Assembly: GCA_025531455.1 (NCBI GenBank)
Contig: JAMYHL010000134.1
Coordinates: 1 to 52,478, forward strand
DNA length: 52,478 bases
DNA from: Apiotrichum sp. Y4204
Lineage: Eukaryota > Basidiomycota > Tremellomycetes > Trichosporonales > Trichosporonaceae
Reading direction: 5' to 3'
Numbering within the stretch: position 1 is the stretch's first letter; every line of letters starts with the position of its first letter. The notes under the pieces were generated by a model, which made no database searches, was not told the DNA's origin, and saw only the letters and a program-made list of their open reading frames with translations. Shown in pieces: positions 20,781 to 32,005 of the stretch. The position numbers were made by a program, and so were the translations under genes.

Positions 20781-22895
20781 TCACGCCTTCGGGCGCGTGC
20801 TAAAGCATTTGTCAAACAGCTCGTTCAATCGTTTCAAAAGGGCGCGGTCGCTGCCAGAATGGACACGCGGATACTTGAGTGAGTTTGCCAGCGCAGAGAT
20901 GGCACCTGTCATTAGCATTCGAAGGGAGTGAAAGACTTCACCAGAAGCGATGCCTGCAAGAGTTAGCAAGGCGAAACATCCTGGTCAACTCACGGAACAA
21001 GTCCCAGTACACTGGCGACTCAGTGCCGCTCATCTTGCACATGAGGGAGATGAGCGCATGGAACGGCGCGTGGCGGTACTTGAGGTAATGCACCTTGCCG
21101 TTTACTCCGACAGAGGCGTGCAGGCGTCCTCGGCCATTGGCATCGATACGCAACTGCGGGGCCGGGGTGGTAAGGGCGGCCTCGCACAGCTCGAGGAGAG
21201 AGTCCAGCTCCTGACGCGAGTTGGGACGCAGCTGAGAGTCAGAAACCGTACGGGCTCTACACTCACCTCCGAGAGTAGCTCTTTATGGGTCACCTGGCTA
21301 ATGGTGACTGCCCTCTTGCGTCCGCCAGTAATCCGTCCGCCAGGCATAAACGCATTCTGTCGCGTCTGGAGAACCTTCCTCGCCGCCGCCTGGGAAGCCA
21401 CTTCGATGTACTGAGGTTAGTCTGTATTAACAATCCTACAAACCATGTAGTCCTTGGTGCGTCCATCACGGCGGTCCATGCAGATATGGATTGGCTGCGG
21501 ATGGCCCAACGGCAGGGTGCCGGGAGGCAGGAACCTTTCAACGAGGCTAGGCTCGACGTCCTTATGTCAGTCGGTGTGTGTCTACGGTAACTCACCCAGG
21601 CCACATTATCAATCCGCATGACGATCGTCTGTCCAGTGTTTTCGTACGACCCATTGTTGTCGATCGACGGCTCAATCTTCTTCGGACGAGGGCCACGGAC
21701 AGCAATAATTTGACCAGGCTTATAGGGCTCAAACGAGGCCACTGGATCAATACAGGCAGGGCATTTCGAAGCCCCTTGAGTTACAGAAACAGCTGCGATA
21801 GACGACGAGAAGCAAGTAGGACACACGAGATCCTGATGTGAGTTCTCCAAGTGCGAAGGGCTGACTCACCCCACAAGGCTTCAGAAGGAACATGCGAAGA
21901 TCACGTCCGTCGCAAGCACAGCATACTAGCTTCGAGTCTGAGAACAACTCTGCCTCTGCCGAGACCTGCATGGCTGGACGCTGAGGATCACTGTCGTCAT
22001 CTTCGTCGACCAGAGTCCTGGAGGATGAGGAAAAGTTGAGGCGCTCAATGGGTATAGGCTGCACAGAGTAAGTTGGAGTAAAGCCAGGACGCGGCATGGG
22101 TTGAACGGGCGTCGACGGGCGCAGCCATGCGGCGTTGAAAGGGATGGGAATGATGCGGTTCGTGTTGCCGTGGTTGTGGTAGTGCTGACGGGGTTGCTTT
22201 GGCATCCGGCTATGACGGGGAGGCCCACTGGGATCAATGCGAAGGCTTTGGAGCTGAGAGTCAATCTTATCCTGTCCTCATTGACTCACAAGCATCTGGG
22301 TGAAGTTGTGGTCTACTTCTGGGGTTGACTTGCGGTCGTCGGGAACAAGAACAAGCGGCTCAGGCTGTCCATATACCGAGGTTGCGGAGCGCATTGATGA
22401 ACTTGGGGTGCCAAAACTGGTGGTACCTTCTTCAACCTCCATGTCCTCGTCACCGTCCAACGGGGTTGAGTACGCAATCCAGTCTGTTGAGCTGGAGGGC
22501 CGGGAGTCGAGCAGGGGGATATCGTTGCCACCGATCTGAGTTGGAGTGACTGGAGGCGACGGAATCACAATGTCCGAGCTAAAGGAAAGACGACGTCCAG
22601 AGAAAGACGATTCGGACTCGCTGCTCGAAAGATCGAGTACTTGCGAAGGGAATGGGCCGATGATGATAATCTTAGAGTTGCCCTTGTTCTGAGGGTCAGC
22701 GAGAGAACCATCGCAGGGACTTGCTGTCCGTCGGCGTTTGTGTCCAGGCCTTGCTGCGCTGTTTTGGTCCTGTTTGGATATGTGGGATAGACGTTGTGCC
22801 GCTTGCAAGATTGCGTTTGTGTCTGGGGGAGGGACAGGCTCAGAAGCGGAAGCAACCCTCCTCCTAGGGAGCAGAGGTGGACGTGACTGCGACAT
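20781..22895 (-). CDS. RING-like zinc finger plus RRM-like protein
   Basis: Seven minus-strand exons: 22895-22290, 22253-21870, 21832-21596, 21560-21444, 21410-21267, 21231-20994 and 20953-20781, encoding 632 residues with all junctions in phase. Residues 1-300 are Ser/Pro-rich and probably disordered, with a basic KRRR patch. Residues about 313-357 contain Cys pairs around LKPCGDLVCPTCF and a final CPAC, a RING-like pattern. A likely RNA-recognition fold follows (VMRIDNVAWDV near 401, then DYMYIEVASQAAARKVL). An unnamed helical C-terminal domain of about 130 residues ends it (FHALISLMCKMSG, YWDLFRIASGEVFHSL). RING plus RRM recalls Not4/CNOT4, but there the RING is N-terminal, so this looks like a different family. 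Role unknown; RNA-linked ubiquitin ligase is a guess. The start is the first in-frame ATG; an upstream exon is possible. Confidence 0.75.
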
Positions 22896-25031
22896 GCGCG
22901 CTGAGGAGCGAGCCACGTCGAGTTGACGGGGCGCCAAACCGCTTGAGGCGGGGAGTAAGAGTTGGGAAGAAGATATGAAAGAACAAGTGGAAGTGAGAGT
23001 TTGGAACGAGTAAAGCTGAAAAGACGGGAGAGGGAAGGTCCGAGATGAGTGGCGTTGCTATGGATAGTTGACTGACCAATCTTCCAGCCTCCAGCGGGTA
23101 TGATAAGAAACGCAATAAAGGAGAGGGGAGTAGGGGAAAGGGATGGCTGATTCGGGGGTTGCTTTTAACAAGGAGAAAAGGAAACGAGAATAAAGGAGAA
23201 GGAGAATGATAGAGAGAAAGAAAGGAAGAGAAAGAAACAGAGGAACGGATTGATGAGAAGAGAAGAAGAGAAAAGGCAAAGAAGAGGAGCGAGGAAGGTG
23301 GTGTGCTGGTAAGGTGTACGGTAGGTGTACGGTACGGTGGTATGGTGGTACGGTGAGGAGGTGAGCAATCAGGAGAAACAGTGTGAGAAGGAAGAAAAGC
23401 AAAGGAAAACGGCTAGAAGGGAAGGCGGCGAAAGACGGTGGTCAAGGTGACTGATGCCAGTAAGAGTGAGTAGGAAAAGAACGGCAGGGGAGCTGTGGAC
23501 TCGTACAAGAGACTAGCACCAGGACCTCAAGATCTCCTCTGTGATCCTGCGCTTCTGTGAGGAACAAAAGCTGAGCTAGTTGTGCGGCAGCGATCGAGCA
23601 GACGTTCAGTCTTTAGCCTGCAGCGTGAGGCAGCATCCGCGTCCCGGCGGTATCAACAACACAGCGACAGCGACAACAATTGTCTCGTTTTGTCACTAGA
23701 GCTTGGCGCGTGCAGGCACCAATTGAGTCCAGCGATCCAGCGATCCAGCGATCCAGCGATCCAGAGGATCCACCGATCCAGTGGACAAAAGGCAAGGAAA
23801 AGCAGTCGCGTATCAGTCCGCACGACTCTGCGCCAAACAATGGAAGTGAAACACACTCGTGTGCGGATCACTTGGGAGGATCGGAGATCTGAGAGCTAAG
23901 AGTATCCACAGTCCGTGCATGTTAAGGACACTGATGCCTAGGGCCTGAGATCCTGAGATGAATCGCCATGGCGCGCTGCAGACAAGAGGGGCTGGCGCGT
24001 CGCGCAGGTAAGGCGGTACAGTCAGCCGATCACGATTCGCGAATCATGGGGCGCAGCGGATGGGTGCTTGGCCGCTTGGAAATCGCTCCACAGTGAGAAC
24101 GTAAAGAATCCTGGGATTGCGAGGGATCAGATGGACGGACGCGCTCCAAGCGCTATAAGCGTCAGGAACGACGCGAGAAGCCTTCGATCAACTTCACGAT
24201 CTGCTCCGGGTATCCGGGCCCGGGATTCGTCTTCATCTCTGATTTCAAGCCTACTTCCGACACTCCCCGACTTGATGCTCTAGCACAGCGGATGGGCAGG
24301 AGATGCAAAGCACAGGGGCATCCCTTGCTGCTGTGAGGAAGTCGGGTCCATGGATCCATGAAATCGACGGGATCGGTGAAAGCGCAGAACGCCACACTAC
24401 AGTATCATTGTTCTCATCAGCGATTAACGATAGTTTGTCTGTGAGCATGTCAGTAGTGCTATCGCGCGCTATCATCGATATCATTGTCAGTCCCTTCCAC
24501 CGGGCCAAAGTATCAGAGTACCACAGTCACCTTTTCTGAGACACGACCACGACGCTACTTGACCAATAGAGCTAAATATGGTTGTCACGCCCCTTCCCAC
24601 CGTCTGTTTTTGCGCTCTGGTGAGACATTACCATTACTACTAGTCCAAACCTGTCAATCGATCTGATGGTCGACGGTCAGATCTTATCGTCCTGAGAACT
24701 GGGGCTGCGGGGCTTGGGCTTTCGGGGGGTTCGGTCATCTCCTTCCTATCGCACGCGGTCCATTTTATATCATTCCATCGTCCTCGGTTCGGCACTTGCC
24801 TCGGACCCGTCGTCATAATGCGGGGTCCCGGGTATACGTAATCGGAAATAGCACGCCGCCCCTGGGCTGGACCGCGTGTGTACACATTGCAGATCGCACA
24901 TCCCCGCGCTCTTGTGCACACACGCGCACGCTGTGCACGCTACCGCTCGCATCGTTCACGTCGGTCGCTCGCGATAGGGAGCAGTCACCCCCAAGAAAGT
25001 GTCACGCCCAGATATATTCTTTTCCCATCTC
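22896..25031. promoter_or_regulatory. Divergent promoter region between the RING/RRM gene and DUG1
   Basis: This 2.1 kb stretch has no supported gene. From about 23110 to 23420 the plus strand is almost all purine apart from GGTGTACGGTA-type repeats near 23310-23350, so the minus strand there is pyrimidine-rich, matching a leader for the minus-strand gene. An 8-bp tandem repeat lies at 23731-23762. From about 24950 the plus strand turns C/T-rich ahead of DUG1. Several frames of 70-90 codons near 24250-24540 show no domain. Confidence 0.45.
23731..23762 (+). repeat. Tandem repeat AGCGATCC x4
   Basis: Four perfect copies of the octamer AGCGATCC are followed by degenerate copies ending near 23781. 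It is a simple minisatellite in intergenic DNA. Confidence 0.85.
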
Positions 25032-27057
25032 ATGGCTACCGTCTCCATCTTCTCCTCTATCCGCTGCAGCACACCTCTTGCCCGCCAGCTCACATCTCGC
25101 ATCACATCGCGTCTGCTCCCCATTCCCACACGCTCGCCCACCTTCCTCTCCACACGCTCACTCACCTCCACACCCGTCACCATGGCTGCCAACCCCCAGT
25201 TCATCAAGTTTGTCGACGACCACCAGGACGAGTTTATCGACCGTCTCCGCCAGGCTGTTGAGATTCCCTCGTGAGTAATTGGGAGCGGCGCGTCTTGTGC
25301 GTCATGGCGTTGTCTAGGTCGACCAGAGCAACGCCGGTTCCGCGTCTCGAATCATTCTCCCCTGCTTCCTCGAATCTCTACTGACTCCCAGTGTCTCTGG
25401 AAACCTCGAGTGGGTATTATACTGATACGCATGAAGCGCCCATTGACGTCAGCTACGTCAAGGATGTCGAGAACATGGCCGACTGGCTCCTGAAGGAGCT
25501 CACGAACCTCGGCGTCAAGGCGGAGAAGCGCCCCATCGGCACCCACAAGATTGGAGACGAGGAGGTTCCCCTCCCGCCTGTGATCATTGGTCAGATCGGC
25601 AACGACCCGAAGAAGGTGGGTGTGCGATAGTGGTATATCCATTCTCACGGATCCATCTGACACTCCACAGAAGAACCTCCTCATTTACGGCCACTACGAC
25701 GTGCAGCCGGCGCTTAAGGAGGACGGCTGGGACTACGAGCCGTTCAAGCTCACCCCCGACCCTTCGGGTTCGGGGCGCCTCTACGGGCGTGGCTCGACTG
25801 ACGACAAGGGCCCGATTATGGGGTGGCTGAACGTGCTCGACGCACACAAGCGCCTCGGCCTCGAGCTCCCCGTCAACCTCAAGATGTGCTTTGAGGGTAT
25901 GGAGGAGGCCGGCTCGGTCAACCTCGACAAGTTTATTGAGTCGGAGAAGGACGGCTTCTTTGCCGGCCAGGACTGCATGTGCATTTCGGACAACTACTGG
26001 CTCGACACCAAGACTCCCTGCCTCACCTACGGTCTCCGCGGTATCAATTACTACGAGATCCGCATCTCGGGACCCGCGCGCGACCTCCACTCGGGTGTGT
26101 TCGGCGGCACCGTCCACGAGCCGATGACTGACCTGGTTCTTTTGAGTGCGTGCTAGTCTCAGGTGTTCGTTGCCGCTGATCCCAGTGTCCAAGCTTGTCT
26201 CTCCGGAGGGCGAGATCCTCGTTCCCGGCGTCAAGGACCTTATCGCCCCCGTGACCAAGGACGAGCAGGACAAGTTTGAGAAGATCCACTTCCAGATGCA
26301 GGATATTCACGGCGCCGTTGGCGGCGACCAGACGCTCACCAACGACACTGTCAAGACTGTGAGTCAGGGTGTGGAAGAGGGGCTGGACCGAGGGGGCCAA
26401 GGGTAGAAGTATCATCTAACCCGAGGAGCACTGGATTGTTTCAGAGCCCGATTCCAGACTGACCGCAGCTCATGGGCCGCATGCGCAACCCGTCGCTGTC
26501 GCTGCACGGCATTGAGGGCGCCTTCTCCGCGCCGGGCTCCAAGACGGTTATCCCCGCGAGCGTCAAGGGCAAGTTCTCGATCCGTCTGGTGCCCAACCTC
26601 AGCATCGACAACACAACCGAGCTCGTGATCAAGTACGTCAACGACGAGTTCAAGAAGCTCGGTAGCAAGAACCGCTGCGAGGTGGTCCTTACGCACGGCG
26701 GCGAGCCGTGGATTGTGAGTGAACGGCGACATTGTCAGAGTTGACCCCAGGCCGACCCGAACCACTACAACTACCGTGCGGCGCACAAGGCGACGGTTGA
26801 GGTGTACGGCCAGGAGCCGGACTACACCCGCGAGGGCGGCTCGATCCCGGTGACGCTCGACTTTGCCAACATTCTCAAGCTCAACGTCCTGCTGCTTCCT
26901 GTCGGCCGCGGCGACGACGGCGCACACTCGACCAACGAGAAGATTGACACGAGCAACTACATCAACGTAAGTGCGAAGAAATTGGCTTTCCACTGACATA
27001 CAGGGCACCAAGCTTCTCGGCTCGTACCTCTACGAGCTCGGCGCGATTGCGAAGTAA
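25032..27057 (+). CDS. DUG1: Dug1-type M20 metallodipeptidase (Cys-Gly dipeptidase)
   Basis: Eight exons: 25032-25270, 25392-25409, 25453-25615, 25671-26145, 26186-26358, 26469-26714, 26751-26966 and 27004-27057. The long form has 527 residues; starting at the second in-frame ATG (25182) gives 477, the usual Dug1 length. Dug1 hydrolyses Cys-Gly, the second step of glutathione breakdown, using two metal ions. Visible are EIPSVSG at the N-terminus, YGHYDVQP (His148 and Asp150, long form), GSTDDKGP near 181-188, and FEGMEEAGS with the catalytic Glu pair at 218-219, then DLHSGVFGG and GDDGAHSTNEK near the end. Exon 2 is only 18 nt and is needed to keep SVSGNLDYVKD in frame. The extra 50 residues contain six Arg and no Asp, Glu or Lys, like a mitochondrial leader. 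Confidence 0.93.
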
Positions 27058-27223
27058 AAGGCAGAGGAAGTACAGGCAGCAGCAGAATGAATCCAGCAGG
27101 GGGAGTATCATAGCAGCATGCAATATGAGAGTCGTAGCAATATAAAAGTCATCTCAGTCGTATAGTAGAACAAACACGGAACGTCGCAGCCGCAACACGC
27201 ACATTAACACGGAGCGCTCTCGC

Positions 27224-28245
27224 TCATCCAGCGGGCGCGAATGTCCCGTACCCGCGTCCATCTTCGCTGGTGACACTGCGCCCGAGAAAGCGCGCACTCG
27301 TACTGCGGCGCACGAGCGCGCCCGCCCCACTCGCGATGTCTACCGCCGCGCCCGCCGCGGCTCCCACACCGGCCCCAACGCCAGCCACGACGCCCGCAAT
27401 CCCCGACCCGCCAAAGTCCAGCGGGGCAATATGCGCAGGCGGCAGATCAATGATACTCGAGTCGGAGACGCTCGACGCATCATCACAGTCATCACACTCG
27501 TCACACTCGTACTCGTCCCATTCGTCGTAGGTGTATCCCGCCTCTGGATCCGGATGTCCGAGCCTCAGTCCGGGAGCGAGACGCGGCCCGAGATCGAGGT
27601 GCGAGGCGGGCGATCCGCCCCCCGCGCCTGGGGTGGGGACAAGCGGCTCGCGGCGCCCCCCGCGCCCGATGAGCCCGGGAGAGAGGGGGGAGCGCGGGAC
27701 GGTCTGAGCAGCGGGGCTCAGCGCGCCGAGTGGGGACGCCGGGGGCCCGCGGAGGAGGAAGCGCGGCGAGAGGCGGATGAGGAGGAGGACGAGGAGCTGC
27801 GAGTTAGAGAGTTAAATAACGCCCAGGCCTGAGGCTGAACTCACGTATTCGAGAAGCGCAATCCCGCATGTCTACCGTTAGTCAAATAGCGGCTGGCACT
27901 CACAATGGCGAGATAGCGCAGTCTGACCGAGTCGTGGGCGCCGCGGACCATTGTCTGGTAGCAGATTGCCCATGCGGCCGCGATGAGGGTCGCGCCCGTG
28001 CTGGCGAGGACGAGGCCTGCGCGCGCGCGCCAGCGGGGCGTGAAGAGGAGGGTGGTGAGGACTGTCCCCCGGATAGCAGCTAGCAGCGGGAGGTAGGGCG
28101 GCACGCTGTTGTGCGCGGCGTACCACCCCGCATAGGCTACATCTGCGACGAGGACGGGGAATAGGGCGAACGGGCGCGACGGGGAGGGCGCGAAGAGCGT
28201 CGATGAGGGCGTCGGGTGCGCGAAGGACGGGTGCCGCGAGGGCAT
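27224..28245 (-). CDS. Unnamed multi-pass membrane protein with acidic and Gly/Ala-rich tail
   Basis: Three minus-strand exons, 28245-27904, 27871-27845 and 27796-27224, encode 313 residues; the middle exon is 27 nt. I recognise no family. Hydrophobic segments are at about 27-45 (FALFPVLVADVAYAGWYAA), 52-68 (LPLLAAIRGTVLTTLLF), 75-98 (GLVLASTGATLIAAAWAIC) and 112-130, where the microexon and third exon together build TCGIALLEYLLVLLLIRL. Four spans are likely. Beyond residue 135 the protein is Pro/Gly-rich, then has an Asp/Glu/Cys stretch (EYECDECDDCDD), and near the end GVVAGVGAGVGAAAGAAV, which could be a further hydrophobic helix. It converges with DUG1 only 166 bp away. The frame stays open through all 191 codons of exon 3, which supports the model. 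Confidence 0.65.
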
Positions 28246-28552
28246 GGCGACGAGTTGGTGGTAGCAAAACACGCAAAGTTGTTGCGCGTTGTGTGTTGCA
28301 TGTTGCAGATGTGTGTGCCCATGTGTGGCGTTGTCCTTGTCACAGATCACAGGATCACGAGCCAAACAATTCTGGACCCAGGAACATGCCTAGGTAACGC
28401 CTACGGCATGCCGCGTCGCCAACTGCATGGCACGCGCTTCACTCACTCTGCGGCTTTACACTCTTTGCTCATCCGCGCTCCCGTACTCTTTGCCCTACCT
28501 GCCCTCCAATGTCAAGCATGATACAGACAACTACAAATCCGACATGTATATA

Positions 28553-31500
28553 TTACTTCCACGCAGGCCGGGACGCCGGCGTCCCTCCGAGGTGCTGCAT
28601 CGACGGGCGCGCGCGAAGCCCCGCCGAACCGGGTGCACCGTACCCGTTCCCGAGCGCCGAAATGGACATTGAGTGGCGCAGGCTGCGGTGCAGGCCGACT
28701 GCGCTCGTATCCCCCGCACTGGACATGCTCGTGTCCGCGCCGAGCACCGAGCCGCGCATGCGGATCGACGGCCGCGTTGGGGCACGCATTGTGCTTGCAC
28801 TCAGCGTTGACGCGCTCACGCCGCCGCGGGTCGGCGAGATGCTCGTGTTCGGCGAGCCGCCGGGAGACCCCGCGAGAGACGACTTGCGCTTATACGGCAC
28901 ACCTGATTTGTGTAACTTTGAACGCTCCCGGCGCGTGACCGACAAGCGGCGGTGTTCAGACACAGACTGAGAAAGCGGGGAGGCGCCTGTCGGAGGTGCG
29001 GGCTTGTCGCTGCAGCCGTTCTGACCAGCGCGAGCGGCAGACGCGGCTGTCGGGCGGAGGAGGGTGCTGCTTGTAAGTCCGCGGCTGGAGGAAGGGATCT
29101 GGTGGAGCTCCGCCAGGGCGGGAGAGACCCTAGACGGCGGGCGGGACGGCTTGCCGAGTCCGATCGGCGTAGTCTTGCCTGTGGGGCCGGTTGGGGATGG
29201 CTCAGGCGGGGAGACCGAGTTGGTACCGCCAGTCGCAGACAAGGTATTAGAACTGGCGCGGCCGAGAAGAATACGGTTCTTCTTCCACTCTGGTAGGCTG
29301 TCAAAGTCTGTTGCCGTGGATGTAGATGATGCCGGAGCGGGAGCCGGGGATGGCGCAGGCGCGCTCGCAGGTATCGGGAGAACCTTGAACGGTGCGGGAC
29401 TCGAAGTGAGTGATGGCACGCGCGTGGCCCCGCGACCCAATGGCCCAGCAAGAGGCTTGATCTCGTCCTTCATTTCCTCCCACTCGACCGATTCGTCGTC
29501 GATATCTAGTGCCTTGATGTCAATCATGCTCTGCGATGAGCCCGGCCGGAAAATGTGGATGCTCTCGAGCTCGCCCTCGCCCGTCTCGTCGCCGAACCGC
29601 GTCGCCTTGGCGCGCTGTTTCCGTGGTGACCCTCCGGCGCGAGGAGACCCGGCCTTGACATGGTACCCGCCCTTCTTTTCACTGGCGGCAAGCAAGCGCT
29701 TAACTGCCGGAGAGCTGGGCGACGCAAAGCCCACCTGCTGCTGCGGTGGTGGGGGAGGAGGCATCGCCACGATGTCGCTCGGGACTAGCTCGCTTGCCGG
29801 ACGGATGGGTTGACTCGGGGCCGAGTCTGTAACCGTCATGGCCCTAAACGTGTCGGCCACCTCATCCTTGGCCGCATTGACGCGCAACTCAAAGGTGTCG
29901 AGGATCCGTTCGAGGTCTCCCAGCGGCGCTGTGCCCCGAGCCGTCATAGATTCAAATCCATCGCGGTACTCGCTGAAACCGGTTTTGAGGTTGACAAACG
30001 CCGCAGCGCAGTGCGCCAGGCTCTCCATTGCGCAGGCCAAAGACGCACGGTAGCCTGTCTCGCGCGCCTCGGCAATCGCAGCTTTGTAGCGCGCCCGCTG
30101 CAGCTCGATCTGCAATTTGAGATTGCTGTTGTTCGCCGCGTCCATCTCGGGGAACGATCGGGTCTCGAGTGAGCTGAGCGAAGTTTCGATGGATCCAACC
30201 AGTTCGTTCTCGCGGCGGACCTTGCTCTGCACGGCTCGGCTGTTGCGGTATGCGTCGTTGTACCACGCAATGATCTGCTCGCAAAACTCCTTCTCAGTTC
30301 CACAATTGTCGCCCAGCTCGTTGCGCCGCAAGGTAAGACTCGTAGCGCCAAGTTCGGCGCCGTCCCAACGTGCCCGCTGCTCGGCACCCTGTTGGATCTC
30401 TGCCAGCGCCTTGTCGACCTTGGCAATGATCGGGTACATGACGTCGGTAACCCGCTTCCGCCCATCTTCCAACTTGGATGTCGAAGCAGACAAGTTCTCC
30501 TTGTCGCGCTTCTCCAGCAATCCTTCCAGGATCTTGATGCGCTCGCCCTGCTCGGCAATCTTCTCCAAGTACTGCCGCGTCGAGACCTCGTGGCCGCCAA
30601 CATTGCGGGTGACGCGCATCTTGACATCCTTGGCCTTGTTCGCCCATGTCAGGGTGTTGCTCGTGTCCTCCATGTCTCTGGAGCTCGGAGACACACAGAC
30701 GATCATGACGGTGCGGCAGTTGCCGCCGAGGGAGAACTTGAGGAGACGGGTGAGTTTGGAGTTGCGGTACGGCACGTGCGGGCGGGAACGACTACGTTGG
30801 GCGGCACAGAGAGCACTAATGCAGCTGCTGAGGGCAAGAAGCGACTGATTGATCTTGGCGCCTTCCTTCATACGCTTGCCCATGTTGTGGGTAGCCGAGG
30901 CACGCTCGCTGCCGGCAAGATCGACAATGGAGAGTGTCGCAGAGGACGTGTCTTGAAGAACTGTTTCGCGGTCCATGTCGACGTCCGCGGCACGGCTGCT
31001 CCTGGTAACGTTGATCTGCAGCACTGCGTGAGAGCGTGAGGACTGATTGTTGGCATTGGTGGCGGACGTGCTGCGGCGCTCGTTACCTAGCATGACAAGA
31101 TCAAGCACCTCCTCCACCGACTGAGGCCGCTTAATCGTGACATCCGCGATTGTGACGCGCTCCTTTTCGTTTTCGAGAAGCTTTAAGCCGCCGGTGGGGC
31201 AAAAGGGAAAGTTGTCCGAAAGCAGGTCTCGGATCTGCTCGTTGTACAGTTCGACCATAGACAGTTCAAGATGGGTGTCGTATTTGTCCTTGGTTTCTTC
31301 GATCCTGTTGAACAAATCACGCATGGTGAGAACAATAATTCCTGGGTCTACGGGGCTGCCGCTAATCGTGTGGGTCTTTCCACAACCAGTAGCCTGGGGT
31401 CAGCATGTAACGATGGCGCTTTGACCCACTCCATATGCAAACACAGTCGCGTTGTACCCATTCAAAACGCCCTCGAGAAGAGGCTTGGCAGTGTTCTCGT

Positions 31501-32005
31501 ACACTTCCTCCTGCCCCGCCTCCATGCGGAAGACGTGGTCGAAAACGTAACTATAGCGTCAACACGAGCACCTGATCAGGATCACTCACCGACGATTCTT
31601 GTATCTCCGTCCGCCGCCGCCCATCCCACGACGGAGCTCGGCGCCCTCCTCGGGCTTGTCAAAGTCAATCTGGCGGTTGTCGATGACAGCTGGGAGTCAG
31701 CGAGTATACAGATCGGTAGAGGCTCCACCACACACGCACCGACAATCTCACGCAGCGCTCCGCCGGCCGCAGGCTTGCGTGGGGCGCTGGCAAAGTTGCC
31801 GCCGCCGAGGAAGAATGGGGTCGTCACCGGCTGGGATATAAATGGTAGCTCCTTCTCCGGGTGCCATGGCCGCGGACGAACTGATCCGTGCGTCAGTACA
31901 AGAGTAAACAACTTCAAAAAGGTTCGGGGCGTCTCGACTGCCCAGGACAGGAACGGGGTGCTCACTGCAGATGCGCATAGCATTGTCGTCGATAAGATAC
32001 GCCAT
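28553..32005 (-). CDS. KIP3: Kinesin-8 (Kip3-like) motor protein
   Basis: Five minus-strand exons, 32005-31966, 31880-31740, 31689-31590, 31550-31430 and 31393-28553, encode 1080 residues. Kinesin-8 motors walk to microtubule plus ends and shorten them, setting spindle and cytoplasmic microtubule length. The motor begins almost at once (AMRICIRPRPWHPEKE, residue 9 on). The P-loop GATGCGKTHT is at about 134-143, followed by DPGIIVLTMRDLF, typical of kinesin-8. Switch I NNQSSRSHA is at 249-257 and switch II DLAGSE at 292-297. NTLTWANKAKDVKMRV marks the neck-linker end near 395. A predicted helical region follows to about 660, then a long Ser/Pro-rich basic tail, as expected for microtubule-binding tails. 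The N-terminal exons lie outside the long open frame and were found by following the kinesin motifs. Confidence 0.93.

Noticed and set aside
23058..23402. 114-codon Leu/Ser/Phe-rich minus-strand frame that looks like membrane segments
   Set aside because: The sequence is a pyrimidine tract, which always translates into Leu/Ser/Phe/Pro; it is better read as the leader of the RING/RRM gene.
27270..27832. Plus-strand frames with Ala/Pro and Arg/Glu-rich products after DUG1
   Set aside because: They are the complement of the last exon of the minus-strand membrane protein, whose 191 codons join two upstream exons in phase.
28816..31039. Open plus-strand frames of 114-249 codons opposite the kinesin gene
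   Set aside because: They mirror kinesin codons and carry no domain; the motor and tail on the minus strand explain the openness.
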